Both the position numbers and the translations under genes were made by a program. This document shows positions 53,406-61,713 of a DNA stretch of 64,000 nt, piece after piece; within the stretch, counting starts at the first letter, position 1, and every line of letters begins with the position of its first letter. Below the pieces are notes generated by a model that did no database searches, was not told where the DNA came from, and was given only the letters and a program-made list of their open reading frames with translations. The DNA comes from Bremerella sp. TYQ1 (GTDB taxonomy: Bacteria; Planctomycetota; Planctomycetia; Pirellulales; Pirellulaceae): assembly GCF_020150455.1 (NCBI RefSeq), contig NZ_CP083740.1, positions 1,488,001 through 1,552,000 of the forward strand. The letters are read 5' to 3'.

Positions 53406-54494
53406 ATGGGGTTCCACAACAAAGGCGAGATTATCGCCCAGCAGCCCAAAAACCATTTCAAGAATCCAGGCGAGTTCCTGGATTCAGTTCGCAAGGCAAC
53501 TCTAAATCCCAAGAGCAAGGACGCGAGGCTGAACGGATTCGAGAAAGTGGGCGTTCAAGCAGCAGGATCCGACGAGCACGGAGTCTACAGCGATCCCCGC
53601 GGCGGCTTCACGATGCCAACAGAATGGAGCCCATCGATCCAGTCGCTTGATTTCGACGATCCAACCTCACCATTCGTTCGCGTGATTCAGACCGATGCCT
53701 ATCGCGTGCGAGTTCCTGCCCGCTTTGAAATGAGCGGGCGAGATACAAGCAGCACAGGCGGTATCACTGTTGGCCGACGTGCGGAGACACAACCAGATGA
53801 ACCAACTCGCGGTCAGTTTTTCTCTATTGAGCTTGAGCCATCCTATCTAGGTGCATTGTCATTTGCTTCCGATCGTCTCGTCTCTTCGTCGACCCCGGAC
53901 TTCCAGCAGTTGTTGGCAACGGCAATTCAAGAGGAGATCGGCTGGGCTACCCTGGATGACCGTTTAAACGGCACTGGTGCAGGACAGCCAACTGGCGTAG
54001 TCGATTCGCCTTGCACGATCGAGGTTGAAAAGGAGTCGATGCAACCGGCAGATACAATCACCGGAAATAACATCATCGATATGGCCAGTCGCTGTTGGAA
54101 TTATCAGGACGCGATTTGGTTGGCGAATCATGATTGTCTGCCGCAGATTTCCCAGGCCCATATTGTTGGGACCAACAGCGACGAGTTCTTGTTTAAGCCA
54201 GCGCAAGGCGTGCGAGCCGTGGGACTGCTACATGGACGTCCGTTGATTCTAACCGAGTTCTGCCAAACGCTGGGTAATCGCGGCGACATCGTGCTGGGCA
54301 ACTGGCGTGAATATCTTGTTGCGATAAACGGCGGTTTCCGTGGCGAAGCAAGTATCCACGTGCGATTCGTGGAAAGCCAAACAGCTTTTCGGTTCTGGAT
54401 TGAGATCGACTCAACGCCCTGGTGGCTATCAACACTGACGCCCAAGTACGGCGCTAACACCCTTTCACCTTTTGTAACCTTAGAGGCTCGCTAA
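53406..54494 (+). CDS. Phage major capsid protein, HK97 fold
   Basis: 362 residues. The segment LDDRLNGTGAGQPTGVV (about 180-196) is the loop typical of HK97-type capsid proteins. Later motifs WLANHDCLPQI, LLHGRPLILTEFC, GDIVLGNWREYLVAI and the final LTPKYGANTLSPFVTLE match the A and P domains. It would build an icosahedral shell. The N-terminal about 45 residues are basic and may act as a scaffold part removed by the S49 protease downstream. GGAG lies 9 nt upstream of the ATG. Confidence 0.9.
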   Translation: MGFHNKGEIIAQQPKNHFKNPGEFLDSVRKATLNPKSKDARLNGFEKVGVQAAGSDEHGVYSDPRGGFTMPTEWSPSIQSLDFDDPTSPFVRVIQTDAYRVRVPARFEMSGRDTSSTGGITVGRRAETQPDEPTRGQFFSIELEPSYLGALSFASDRLVSSSTPDFQQLLATAIQEEIGWATLDDRLNGTGAGQPTGVVDSPCTIEVEKESMQPADTITGNNIIDMASRCWNYQDAIWLANHDCLPQISQAHIVGTNSDEFLFKPAQGVRAVGLLHGRPLILTEFCQTLGNRGDIVLGNWREYLVAINGGFRGEASIHVRFVESQTAFRFWIEIDSTPWWLSTLTPKYGANTLSPFVTLEAR

Positions 54495-55024
54495 TGTCTG
54501 ATATCAAAGAAAAAGAACCACGGCGTTATTTCGTTGGCGCCAATAAACGCAAACAGGCTTACGAGTTCATCCGTTCGGCTATAGACAAGATCACCGATGG
54601 CGATGGCGAAGTTGACTTCAAGGAATTGGAGCAAGCGTACGAGCGAATCAATCGCCCATGGCACATGGTCAAGTGGGACTTGAAAGTCATGAAGAGGGTC
54701 AAAGTCTATCGCGAGCAGATGGGCAACTGCATTTCACCAGAGGAAGCCCAGGAAGTGGCGAAGGATGCCGAGGACCTGAAGCGCCAACGGGATGAAATGC
54801 GAGAACAGATGCGAGGCATGCAGCGGAAGTATCTGGCAATGCGAAGGCGTTGGGAGGATTACGCACGACTCGAGTACAACCTTCGCGATCGCATTAAGGA
54901 TAATCCAACGCTGTTTGCTTCACTTGATGACTTGTGCGAGGGCGGCGAGGTCACAGAGCAGAACCGGCAGCCAACAGTCGTGGATGAGATCCTTGAGACT
55001 TATAGCCAAGACAAGGCGAAATGA
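54494..55024 (+). CDS. Hypothetical coiled-coil protein after the capsid gene, 176 aa
   Basis: The ATG shares a base with the capsid stop (TAATG). Strongly charged and helical; residues about 85-130 (EEAQEVAKDAEDLKRQRDEM, then MREQMRGMQRKYLAMRRRW) form a likely coiled coil. Position next to the capsid gene suggests a scaffold, decoration or head-completion protein, but the sequence shows no family signature. Confidence 0.65.
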   Translation: MSDIKEKEPRRYFVGANKRKQAYEFIRSAIDKITDGDGEVDFKELEQAYERINRPWHMVKWDLKVMKRVKVYREQMGNCISPEEAQEVAKDAEDLKRQRDEMREQMRGMQRKYLAMRRRWEDYARLEYNLRDRIKDNPTLFASLDDLCEGGEVTEQNRQPTVVDEILETYSQDKAK

Positions 55025-55187
55025 TTGTTGCTCGCAGTCCATGGTGCCAGTCGTTTTTTCACTTTCAGCGGCTGGTGCCACGGCTGCAGGCGCCCCCTGG
55101 TAGGGGCATCGGCATTTCTGGCAACTGACCAGCTAGACCGATGCTTACACCAAACACGCTTTCGGACGTACCCGGATCAATAAAAAA

Positions 55188-55538
55188 ATGGCAAAGCGAA
55201 AGAGCAAAGCACCGTCACACCTTCGAGAGGCCACCCAGCAGTGGTTCTTAGCCGTTTTAGACGACTTCGAACTGGAATCATACCACGTCAAACTGCTGAC
55301 GCTTGCGAGCGAAGCCTGGGACCGTGCAGAGGAAGCAAGGGAGGCAATTCAGCAACATGGCATCACTTATATCGATCGTTTTGGCAGCCCCAAGGCACGC
55401 CCTGAAGTGGCTATCGAAAGGGATGCTCGAATTGCATTCGCTCGGCTGCTTCGCGACTTGGCCTTGGACGTAGACGCACCAAGCGGTGGGGAATCACGGC
55501 CACCGGCGATCACCCCTAATGCATCACGGAGACGGTAG
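55188..55538 (+). CDS. Phage terminase small subunit, P27 family
   Basis: 116 residues. The segment TLASEAWDRAEEAREAIQQHG, then ITYIDRFGSPKARPEVAIERD and RIAFARLLRDLALD, is characteristic of P27-type small terminases. The product recognises the packaging site on element DNA and directs it to a large terminase. No large-terminase gene follows, which is unusual. The ATG has no ribosome site, only an A-rich leader (AATAAAAAAATG), so it may be weakly or conditionally translated. The 163 nt before it hold a short GC hairpin (GCCCC/GGGGC near 55096). Confidence 0.85.
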   Translation: MAKRKSKAPSHLREATQQWFLAVLDDFELESYHVKLLTLASEAWDRAEEAREAIQQHGITYIDRFGSPKARPEVAIERDARIAFARLLRDLALDVDAPSGGESRPPAITPNASRRR

Positions 55539-55541
55539 GAC

Positions 55542-56132
55542 ATGCCACGAGTTCGACGAAAAGCGAAGCGAAGACGGGTTAGCGAAGCGACCGAAGCGGA
55601 CATCGAATACCTGCGGTCTCACTTCGCTTTTGCTTGCTCGGATCTGCTTGTTCCATTTGGTCAGTGGGACCAAGTCGACGACGAAGCCGCCAGGAAATTG
55701 TGGGAGGAATACCGCGATGTCCTGACCTTCGAAGTGGCTTGGAAACGTCCGTGGGCTTGGTGGGAGTGGGACGCACCTGAACGTCGGCGTTGTATTTCCG
55801 ATGTTCATCCGTTCGACAATCCAGAGCGTACCGCCTACCTGGAAAGCATTGGTGACTTGCCATGGGCGGAAGGTGGATCCGGACCACTCAAGAATCCAAA
55901 CTCGCTCTACATGGGTAAGCCAGCAGTGATCGGTGGATTTCGAGACAAGGAAGGTAACTTCCACGCTGAGAACTACGCATACGAGCTCGAGTTTTGCTAC
56001 TTGTACCGTCTCAGATTGTTCAACGACGAAGAGCAGCAGCTATGGGACGAGATGGTAGCCGAAGTGAAGGCTGGGACCGATGCCGGCAAGGAATACCAGG
56101 AAACACTTGAACAGCACGGGATCAAAGTATGA
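55542..56132 (+). CDS. Hypothetical phage protein after small terminase, 196 aa
   Basis: Starts 3 nt after the small terminase gene. A basic N-terminus (RVRRKAKRRRVSEATEADIEYL) precedes a Trp/Pro-rich middle (WKRPWAWWEWDAPERRR, about residues 68-84) and an acidic helical end. Proteins with a similar Trp-rich stretch accompany terminase genes in some phages, in my recollection. It has no nuclease or ATPase motif and cannot be the large terminase. Function unknown. Confidence 0.65.
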   Translation: MPRVRRKAKRRRVSEATEADIEYLRSHFAFACSDLLVPFGQWDQVDDEAARKLWEEYRDVLTFEVAWKRPWAWWEWDAPERRRCISDVHPFDNPERTAYLESIGDLPWAEGGSGPLKNPNSLYMGKPAVIGGFRDKEGNFHAENYAYELEFCYLYRLRLFNDEEQQLWDEMVAEVKAGTDAGKEYQETLEQHGIKV

Positions 56133-56377
56133 ACATCCTTGGCAATGCCTCAAATCCCCCAGCCGCAGCAGTCGTGAGCAGAGCACGATTGCTGTGGTTG
56201 GAGGGGCACGAGTTGAATCGAGAGAACGCGAACTGGGGGCACTTCTGGATCGATGAATCCAGCCCGGAAGTTGCCGTTAACAAAGTTATCGAATGCCAGG
56301 ATGACTCTCGATGCATCGAGGCTATTCGTTCCACCCTGATGGAATACTTCCAGCGACTCAAGATAGAAACGAATTAA
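56129..56377 (+). CDS. Hypothetical element protein, 82 aa
   Basis: Overlaps the previous gene by ATGA (4 nt) and ends 8 nt before the protease start. Small, soluble, acidic; contains WLEGHELNRENANWGHFWIDE and a helical end. Not recognised. Coupled translation suggests a partner of one of its neighbours. Confidence 0.6.
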   Translation: MNILGNASNPPAAAVVSRARLLWLEGHELNRENANWGHFWIDESSPEVAVNKVIECQDDSRCIEAIRSTLMEYFQRLKIETN

Positions 56378-56385
56378 AGCTAACC

Positions 56386-57369
56386 ATGGAAAACCGTATC
56401 GTCAGTCCGTTTAGGAACAATGAAGTTCTCGCTATCACAGAAGAGGGATATCGCCATCTTCTTACCGAGATGGCAGGAGGTCGAGCCAGTCGGCAACACC
56501 CAGAACCTAAGGCACGTGGTGGCGTGGCAATCATCCCAATTCATGGAACGACGGTCTATTTCGATTCTCATTTTGGTGTGAATACGGTTCGCATTGGCGA
56601 TGCCATAGAAGCAGCAGCAAACACTAAGGGCATCTCTCGCATTATCCTCGATATCGACAGTCCAGGTGGAACGGCGGCAGGTAACATTGAACTAGCCGAC
56701 CGCATCTTGGTAGCGAGCATGAAAACCCCAGTCGTAGCAATCGCCAACCCGTTAGCAGCATCGGCAGCATACTATTTTGGAAGTGCTGCGAATCGATTCT
56801 ATGTCACTCCTTCAGGCGATGGAGGCAGCATTGGAACATACACAATGCACGTGGATGAATCCGAGATGCTGAAAAAAATGGGTATCAAGATAAAGATCAT
56901 AAAGGCTGGCAAATTCAAGGCAGAGGGAAATAGCTTTCAGCCCCTAACCCCAGAATCGGAAAAGTACATTCAAAGCCAGATAAACGAGCTTAATAGCGAT
57001 TTCGTGCGTACCGTGGCCCGCAATCGTGGTGTGTCTGTTTCTTACGTCGAAGAGAACTTTGGCCAGGGTCGAACGATGGTCGCCAGGCAGGCAGTTGCAG
57101 CGGGTTTATTCGACGGCATTCGCACGCTTCCAAACCTAATAGCTCAATCATCGAACGAAAAAGGCCAGCGTTCAGTGCGATCTATGACCAACGATGCTAG
57201 GTTCACCGAAAAGTTGCAAGAGGCTTGGCACAACGGGTATGCGAGCCAATTTGAGCACATGAGTGACGCGAGACGCGATCAGCTCGTACTACAGAGAAGA
57301 GATCGCGAAAAGGTAGACCGAATCAAACAACTCACGGCAGGTTTACACAATGGCAATGGCAGCCGTTGA
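56386..57369 (+). CDS. S49-family (SppA-like) phage head-maturation protease
   Basis: 327 residues. The S49/ClpP-like fold is shown by ILDIDSPGGTAAG (about residue 90), the nucleophile Ser in NPLAASAAYY (about 126), and the general-base Lys in KIIKAGKFKAEG (about 182). Phage S49 proteases trim capsid and scaffold proteins, and this one lies in the capsid block. It has no signal peptide, unlike host SppA. The start at ATG 56386 follows a weak site; an open frame reaches back to 56311 in the previous gene. The C-terminal 60 residues are charged and helical and could be a scaffold tail. Confidence 0.87.
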   Translation: MENRIVSPFRNNEVLAITEEGYRHLLTEMAGGRASRQHPEPKARGGVAIIPIHGTTVYFDSHFGVNTVRIGDAIEAAANTKGISRIILDIDSPGGTAAGNIELADRILVASMKTPVVAIANPLAASAAYYFGSAANRFYVTPSGDGGSIGTYTMHVDESEMLKKMGIKIKIIKAGKFKAEGNSFQPLTPESEKYIQSQINELNSDFVRTVARNRGVSVSYVEENFGQGRTMVARQAVAAGLFDGIRTLPNLIAQSSNEKGQRSVRSMTNDARFTEKLQEAWHNGYASQFEHMSDARRDQLVLQRRDREKVDRIKQLTAGLHNGNGSR

Positions 57370-57380
57370 ATTTGATTAAG

Positions 57381-57441
57381 GACACACCGATGGGCGTGTT
57401 AGTCGTACTCGCGGTGTGTCGCCATGAGAACGGCTAACACG
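57381..57441 (+). promoter_or_regulatory. Interleaved inverted repeats able to form an RNA pseudoknot
   Basis: Arm A GACACACCG (57381-57389) pairs with CGGTGTGTC (57412-57420). Arm B (57395-57405) pairs with 57431-57441 over 11 bp with one G-U. The arms interleave A-B-A'-B', giving an H-type pseudoknot with loops of 5, 6 and 10 nt. It lies in the only sizeable gap of the structural block, right before the tape-measure gene. Confidence 0.5.
57390..57437 (+). CDS. Possible 15-residue leader peptide within the pseudoknot
   Basis: ATG at 57390 with AAGGA 7 nt upstream and TAA at 57435-57437. The peptide MGVLVVLAVCRHENG spans both arm B and the 3' strand of arm A, so its translation would open the structure and could expose the start of the tape-measure gene at 57462. 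It could equally be a chance frame. Confidence 0.3.
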   Translation: MGVLVVLAVCRHENG

Positions 57442-57461
57442 TTTAAAAGAGGCAGCGAATA

Positions 57462-58697
57462 ATGGCAGCAAGCAACGTCATCGCCAATCTGAAAATCATG
57501 CTTTCGGCTTCATGGAATAAGCTGAAGAGCGACTTCAATAAGGCGGGGAAGACCGTTAAGGGCTTTAGTGGAAATGTATCCACCATGAGCAGCAGTATTT
57601 CCAAGAGTCTCACCTTGATAAACCCAAAAGTGCTTGCGCTCACAGCTTCACTTGGTGCGTTGGGCCTAATGGTAGGTGGTGCAAAATGGGGCGTCCAACT
57701 TGCCTCCGACGCTGAGCAAGCTGAAGTAGCACTGTCAACCATGTTGGGAAGCATGGATGCAGCGAAAACACTACTGAGCGACCTGGAGAAATTCGCCGCG
57801 GCTACGCCATTTGGAACTGAAGAACTTGTACAGTCGACACGGCAGTTGACCGCGTTTGGCGTCCAAGCTGGTGACATCATGTCGACCATGAAGATGCTCG
57901 GCGATCTTTCTTCAGGAATCGGAGCTCCCCTCAATGAGATTGCAGAGATCTTTGGCAAAGCGAAGGTACAGGGGCGATTGTTCGCTGAAGACATTAATCA
58001 GTTCCAAGGGAGAGGTATTCCGATTGTTCAGGCGCTGGCGGATACCCTTAAAACGTCAACCGACAACATTCGAGAAATGGTGAAGGATGGGAAAGTCGGA
58101 TTCACCCAATTGCAAGCAGCTTTCCAACATTTAACCTCTGAGGGCTCGCAATTCGGCGGAATGATGGAGAAGCAGTCCCAGACGCTTCATGGCTTGTGGT
58201 CGACATTTACGGATGAACTCGCATTGATTGCGAAAGAGAACTGGGGAATCTTGAACGAGTTACTAAAGGAAATGCTCCGATGGGCAATTCCGTTGGTTAA
58301 ACACCTTTCTGACGCTGCCCGCAACATGAGGGAACTTCTAGGGGTAGCGGACAACTTCCAGCGAGTCGACTTGGCGACAGAAGCATTCAAGGCTCCGGCA
58401 ATGATGCTTGACGAAATGGGGGAAAGCCTTAAGCAAAGCGGCAAAGAACTAAAGAAAGATTTCATTGATATAGCATCGATTGCACGCGATGTAAGCGGGA
58501 TGAGATTCGGTGGTCCTGCTGGAGCGTTTGAGCGGAGAACGACAGAGGGCTTTTCGGCAGCCCTAGCGGCCCAGCGAGAAGTCAATGACAGAGATCGACG
58601 GATCATCGAGCTAGGTAAGCGGATACTTGAAAAGATGGACCAACAGATACAGGCAACCAAGGAAAGCGCCCCTCAGGTTACACGAAGGAGAGTTTAG
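57462..58697 (+). CDS. Tape-measure-like protein (short)
   Basis: 411 residues. The N-terminal part has the tape-measure motif set: AEVALSTMLGSMDAAKTLLSDLEKFA in two adjoining pieces, TPFGTEELVQSTRQLTAFG, GDLSSGIGAPLNEIAEIFGKAK and GRGIPIVQALADTL. A predicted membrane-like helix lies near residue 60 (ALTASLGALGLMVGG), and helical segments follow to the end. Tape measures set tail length, and 411 residues is short compared with the usual 700-1500. No other tail gene is seen, so it may be a relict, a helper-tail modifier, or have another use. AGAGG lies upstream of the ATG. Confidence 0.82.
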   Translation: MAASNVIANLKIMLSASWNKLKSDFNKAGKTVKGFSGNVSTMSSSISKSLTLINPKVLALTASLGALGLMVGGAKWGVQLASDAEQAEVALSTMLGSMDAAKTLLSDLEKFAAATPFGTEELVQSTRQLTAFGVQAGDIMSTMKMLGDLSSGIGAPLNEIAEIFGKAKVQGRLFAEDINQFQGRGIPIVQALADTLKTSTDNIREMVKDGKVGFTQLQAAFQHLTSEGSQFGGMMEKQSQTLHGLWSTFTDELALIAKENWGILNELLKEMLRWAIPLVKHLSDAARNMRELLGVADNFQRVDLATEAFKAPAMMLDEMGESLKQSGKELKKDFIDIASIARDVSGMRFGGPAGAFERRTTEGFSAALAAQREVNDRDRRIIELGKRILEKMDQQIQATKESAPQVTRRRV

Positions 58698-59044
58698 TGT
58701 TGAAAGCAAGCGAATACGTCTACGGTTACGAACAACAGTTCCCCGAAAAAAGTCCGATCCACGTGCTACGTATGGCCCTGGGTTCGTACGTGGAGGCCAA
58801 ACGGCAAGGGGTTGAGCTCACTTACGACAATTTGAATGAATTAGCTCAGTCGTCTTTGCTGCGGGAGCGACAGAGGTTTGAACAGGCGACCGCTCTACTG
58901 GAAGAAATTCGCGAGATGAATCAGCGACTACGGGATGGTGAAGAGGTTGACCCGTTGGAATGCAACGAACTCGCGATGAGAGGTGCACGCATGTCACTTG
59001 CATCGTTGATTCAACGGAATGAAGAGCTGGACGACAAAGATTAA
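58697..59044 (+). CDS. Hypothetical element protein after the tape-measure gene, 115 aa
   Basis: GTG start sharing one base with the previous stop, AAGGAG 7 nt upstream. Helical and acidic, with a likely coiled coil (LLRERQRFEQATALLEEIRE). In tailed phages the tape-measure gene is preceded, not followed, by chaperone genes, so no role is assigned. Not recognised. Confidence 0.62.
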   Translation: MLKASEYVYGYEQQFPEKSPIHVLRMALGSYVEAKRQGVELTYDNLNELAQSSLLRERQRFEQATALLEEIREMNQRLRDGEEVDPLECNELAMRGARMSLASLIQRNEELDDKD

Positions 59045-59134
59045 ATCGTGATTTCAGTGCATGTAGAATTGCAAGTTGATAGGATCACGTGTTAGCCAAA
59101 AACTCTATTCACGATTCAAAAAAGGGGCATGTAC

Positions 59135-59953
59135 GTGAAACCTCAAAAGCTTTGCCTGGTTGCTGGAATTCTTGCCGTGATAGTTCCGTCTTCTATCCTC
59201 GCTCAATCGCCAGCCGTGGAGCGTGGGACCGTTCGGGGATTTCAGGCTGAACAGAAAGCTATTCGCACGAGAAAAGCAATTGCAGAGCTAGAAGGGCCGC
59301 ACATGAAACTCGTGGAAGACTTTTGGAAATCCAAAGAGTTCAAAAAGGATAGCCCACCTCAAGAAGAATACGTTCGGATCTCATGGGCGTTCAGAGAGCA
59401 CCTTATCAATCAGGCAGTTAGGGTCGCGACGGAAGTAAACCAACGCGTAAAGGAGTATCACAAAGCTAAGATCGATCCGGCTGCGCCCGCCAAAGGGGAA
59501 AAGCGAGACGATCAGTTTTACTTCCCAAGCCCACAAGAGAAGTCCCAAGCACTTCAGCGAGGTGAACAAGAAGCCGTTGATACCGCAAGCAACGTGCTCG
59601 AAATAATGGGACGAAAGAAACTGCCAAACCTCCCGTTATCGTGGGCCGTGCTTCCAGATAAAAGCGTTTTCCATGGCAAGGAAGTTGTGATTATTACTCA
59701 GGTGGTCGACCGCCAAAACGCTCTTGCTAAGAAAGTGACACCGAGCGGCGGGGAAGTGTTCTTTTGGTTGGCCGGAGTTCCATTCGACAATGTAGCCGAT
59801 GGTGCCACAGTTGAAATGAGTGGCGTGTTCCTGGTGGATGGTACTGAGACGTACAACACCCCGCGAGGCACAAATACGGTTAAGGTACTACGGCGAATGC
59901 CGATTGATGCAAGCAAGTTTTATGAACTGTCAGAGTTCGACAAGAAGGATTGA
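59135..59953 (+). CDS. Secreted hypothetical protein, about 272 aa
   Basis: A clear Sec signal peptide (LCLVAGILAVIVPSSILAQS) shows export. The mature part has a helical half (about 30-150) and a beta-rich end (VVIITQVVDRQN, VFFWLAGVPFDNV). I prefer GTG 59135 with AAGGGG 8 nt upstream over ATG 59129, which is too close to that site. An exported protein in an integrated element is often a cargo gene that changes the host surface or excludes other phages; this is inference. It lies 91 nt after the previous gene and may have its own promoter. Confidence 0.7.
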   Translation: MKPQKLCLVAGILAVIVPSSILAQSPAVERGTVRGFQAEQKAIRTRKAIAELEGPHMKLVEDFWKSKEFKKDSPPQEEYVRISWAFREHLINQAVRVATEVNQRVKEYHKAKIDPAAPAKGEKRDDQFYFPSPQEKSQALQRGEQEAVDTASNVLEIMGRKKLPNLPLSWAVLPDKSVFHGKEVVIITQVVDRQNALAKKVTPSGGEVFFWLAGVPFDNVADGATVEMSGVFLVDGTETYNTPRGTNTVKVLRRMPIDASKFYELSEFDKKD

Positions 59954-60026
59954 TTAGTGCTTGTGCGGCATTCGCGAAACGCGGAAGTTGAACGCTCAGC
60001 GATGTGGTACTTTCGGAAAGGAGGGT

Positions 60027-60698
60027 TTATTTCTTCTGGGAATAAGTGTCTCTCACTGCTCGCTCCGCGCGTGTCTCACGACCATAGAAGTGGTAGTCGT
60101 GGAACCAATGCGATGTCTTTGCGTCATCGGGAAAAAGATCTTCAATCAAGACGATCGCATCGCGATCTGCTGTTGAAACCAAATACTCAAGATATTCATC
60201 AGCAATGGAATGCTCTTCGTCATACGACATCAGTACCTCCAAGCTATTGCGAAGAGGAATTTCTACCGCCTGCAGTGTCGTCTGCTTTGCATCAATCGCC
60301 CTTTGTATCAGAGACATATATCGATGGAACTCGGACAACTGGCGAAGAATAAATATTTCCATGTCCTTCTGGGCTTCTTTGTCATCCCACCGATGGAAAG
60401 CGCATCTCGTGGTAATCATCCACTGAAAGCTATCTACCGGCTTGTGGCAAATAAATTTCGTGTCCCCATAGAATTCGACTTCGAAGTAATCGCCCTGCAG
60501 TATTGCCAAGGCATTTTCGCAGCGTTGATTGCTGCGAAGACTGTCGATAAGTTGCCTGCCAAGTTCGGCCTGCTTAAGAATATTGGAATGCTCCCATGTG
60601 ACCAGTGCCCACCAAGCACCGAACACTGTGATAGCAACAGTGACGAGCTGAAGGAAAATCCGCAGGCAGGCAATGTTAAATTCAGTATTCGGATCCAT
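60027..60698 (-). CDS. Membrane-anchored hypothetical protein, 223 aa (cargo cassette)
   Basis: One N-terminal transmembrane helix (IFLQLVTVAITVFGAWWALV, about residues 13-32) leads to a cytoplasmic helical domain starting WEHSNILKQAELGRQLIDSL, with no catalytic motif I can name. The layout resembles small DUF4760-like proteins found in phages and defence loci, but I cannot confirm membership. It is the last gene of a four-gene unit read against the phage genes; its start overlaps the 66-aa gene by 17 nt. It runs towards the secreted-protein gene (convergent). Confidence 0.68.
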   Translation of the reverse strand: MDPNTEFNIACLRIFLQLVTVAITVFGAWWALVTWEHSNILKQAELGRQLIDSLRSNQRCENALAILQGDYFEVEFYGDTKFICHKPVDSFQWMITTRCAFHRWDDKEAQKDMEIFILRQLSEFHRYMSLIQRAIDAKQTTLQAVEIPLRNSLEVLMSYDEEHSIADEYLEYLVSTADRDAIVLIEDLFPDDAKTSHWFHDYHFYGRETRAERAVRDTYSQKK

Positions 60699-60882
60699 CT
60701 ATGCCACAACCGTTCTGAATGCAACCAAGCTCGTATTCAATCTCGTCAAGCTCAAGCAGCATTCGACCTTTGCAGTCTTCCTTGCTGCCAACATGCCACC
60801 ATCGATCAACGCGTAACAGTTCAAGACGCTTATTCACGTCACGCCAGCGGGCTTCCAGGGCTTTTACTTGGTCGAGAACCAT
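60682..60882 (-). CDS. Small helical hypothetical protein, 66 aa (cargo cassette)
   Basis: ATG 3 nt after the stop of the upstream 169-aa gene; GGAAAT serves as a weak ribosome site. Highly helical and charged (LDQVKALEARWRDVNKRLELL), with Cys at three places. It is probably a partner of the membrane proteins on either side. No family recognised. Confidence 0.55.
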   Translation of the reverse strand: MVLDQVKALEARWRDVNKRLELLRVDRWWHVGSKEDCKGRMLLELDEIEYELGCIQNGCGIDGSEY

Positions 60883-60885
60883 TAC

Positions 60886-61395
60886 TTATTTCCATTCAGC
60901 CAAGACAGTAGCAACCTCTGGTTCACTTCGAAGATCGAGGATCAATTGATTTCCATATTCAGCGTAAATAGGCCGATAAAACATCTTCTCGCCATCAAAG
61001 GAAGGAGTGCGAATGTATCGTATGTCCACATTCTTTTCAGGCATTTCACCCCCATCGAATTCGGTGACACGACATGTCACACCTACGACTCGATCGTGAT
61101 GGCTTCGATGATGCTTAATGTCGTCCATCAGCATGTCCTGCAACTCTGGGTTACTGGCTTTTGCAATGGATTCAATGTCGTTGCGAAGACGACTAGATAC
61201 CTCAAATACCACGCCAATCCATGGACCTCCTGTCATTTGATCCGGCATATGGCCAAATTTATCGAGTGGAGGATTATCGTCTGCTGCACTGCCGAGAATC
61301 AAAAGCGTACCAATGCCGATGGCTGCTACGGCAATAAGAGAGATAGCTACGATCCAAAGAATGGCTGGCGAAGTGTTACGTGGTGGCGGACGCAT
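60886..61395 (-). CDS. Membrane-anchored hypothetical protein, 169 aa (cargo cassette)
   Basis: A basic N-terminus (MRPPPRNTS) precedes one transmembrane helix (ILWIVAISLIAVAAIGIGTLLIL). The extracytoplasmic domain of about 130 residues is rich in His (DDIKHHRSHHDR, about residue 95) and has beta character after that. No ribosome site is obvious. The opposite strand also has an open frame of 318 codons, but its Cys/Trp/His-rich product is unlike a natural protein. Second gene of the reversed four-gene unit. Confidence 0.65.
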   Translation of the reverse strand: MRPPPRNTSPAILWIVAISLIAVAAIGIGTLLILGSAADDNPPLDKFGHMPDQMTGGPWIGVVFEVSSRLRNDIESIAKASNPELQDMLMDDIKHHRSHHDRVVGVTCRVTEFDGGEMPEKNVDIRYIRTPSFDGEKMFYRPIYAEYGNQLILDLRSEPEVATVLAEWK

Positions 61396-61425
61396 GGTAT
61401 TTCAACAGTTTGGCTTGGTCGAAGA

Positions 61426-61713
61426 TCAAAAGTACACCTCGTCGGGCATACCGTGGTTTTCCCACTCGCCATTTCTAAGCACTTGGAACTGGCCCCATTC
61501 AAGCCAGTCTTTGCCATCGTTGTACGTGTACTCAACGTAACGAACGGTCGCGATAGCGATGCCATAATACCTCGCGATGAACTCACAAGTCTTTTTGAGT
61601 TCGTCGATATCGTCCGTTTCTTCTGGAAGGTAATCGATGAATGGCTTGCCGCCTTCGTCGGGACCCTTGATTGGAATCGTCTGGACGTGACCCGCATAAA
61701 CAAATGGTGCCAT
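61426..61713 (-). CDS. Hypothetical protein, 95 aa, first gene of the cargo cassette
   Basis: A strong site GGGGAAGG precedes the ATG. Soluble and acidic, with aromatic-rich stretches (ARYYGIAIATVRYVEYTYNDG and LEWGQFQVLRNGEWE). The next gene starts 30 nt downstream. The promoter must lie in the 126 nt shared with the divergent regulator gene at 61840, so the cassette may be controlled by that regulator. Family unknown. Confidence 0.65.
   Translation of the reverse strand: MAPFVYAGHVQTIPIKGPDEGGKPFIDYLPEETDDIDELKKTCEFIARYYGIAIATVRYVEYTYNDGKDWLEWGQFQVLRNGEWENHGMPDEVYF

Noticed and set aside
55025..55187. Search for a gene or RNA between the coiled-coil gene and the small terminase
   Set aside because: Only a short GC hairpin is seen; no frame or structured RNA could be supported.
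53406..57369. Possibility that a large terminase or portal gene hides among the structural genes
   Set aside because: No gene here has the length of a large terminase or portal, and no Walker ATPase/nuclease motif pair or portal-like sequence is seen.
60210..60911. 233-codon plus-strand frame opposite the cargo cassette
   Set aside because: The minus-strand products have membrane helices and natural composition, and the genes are spaced as an operon; the plus product is Cys/His-rich and patternless.
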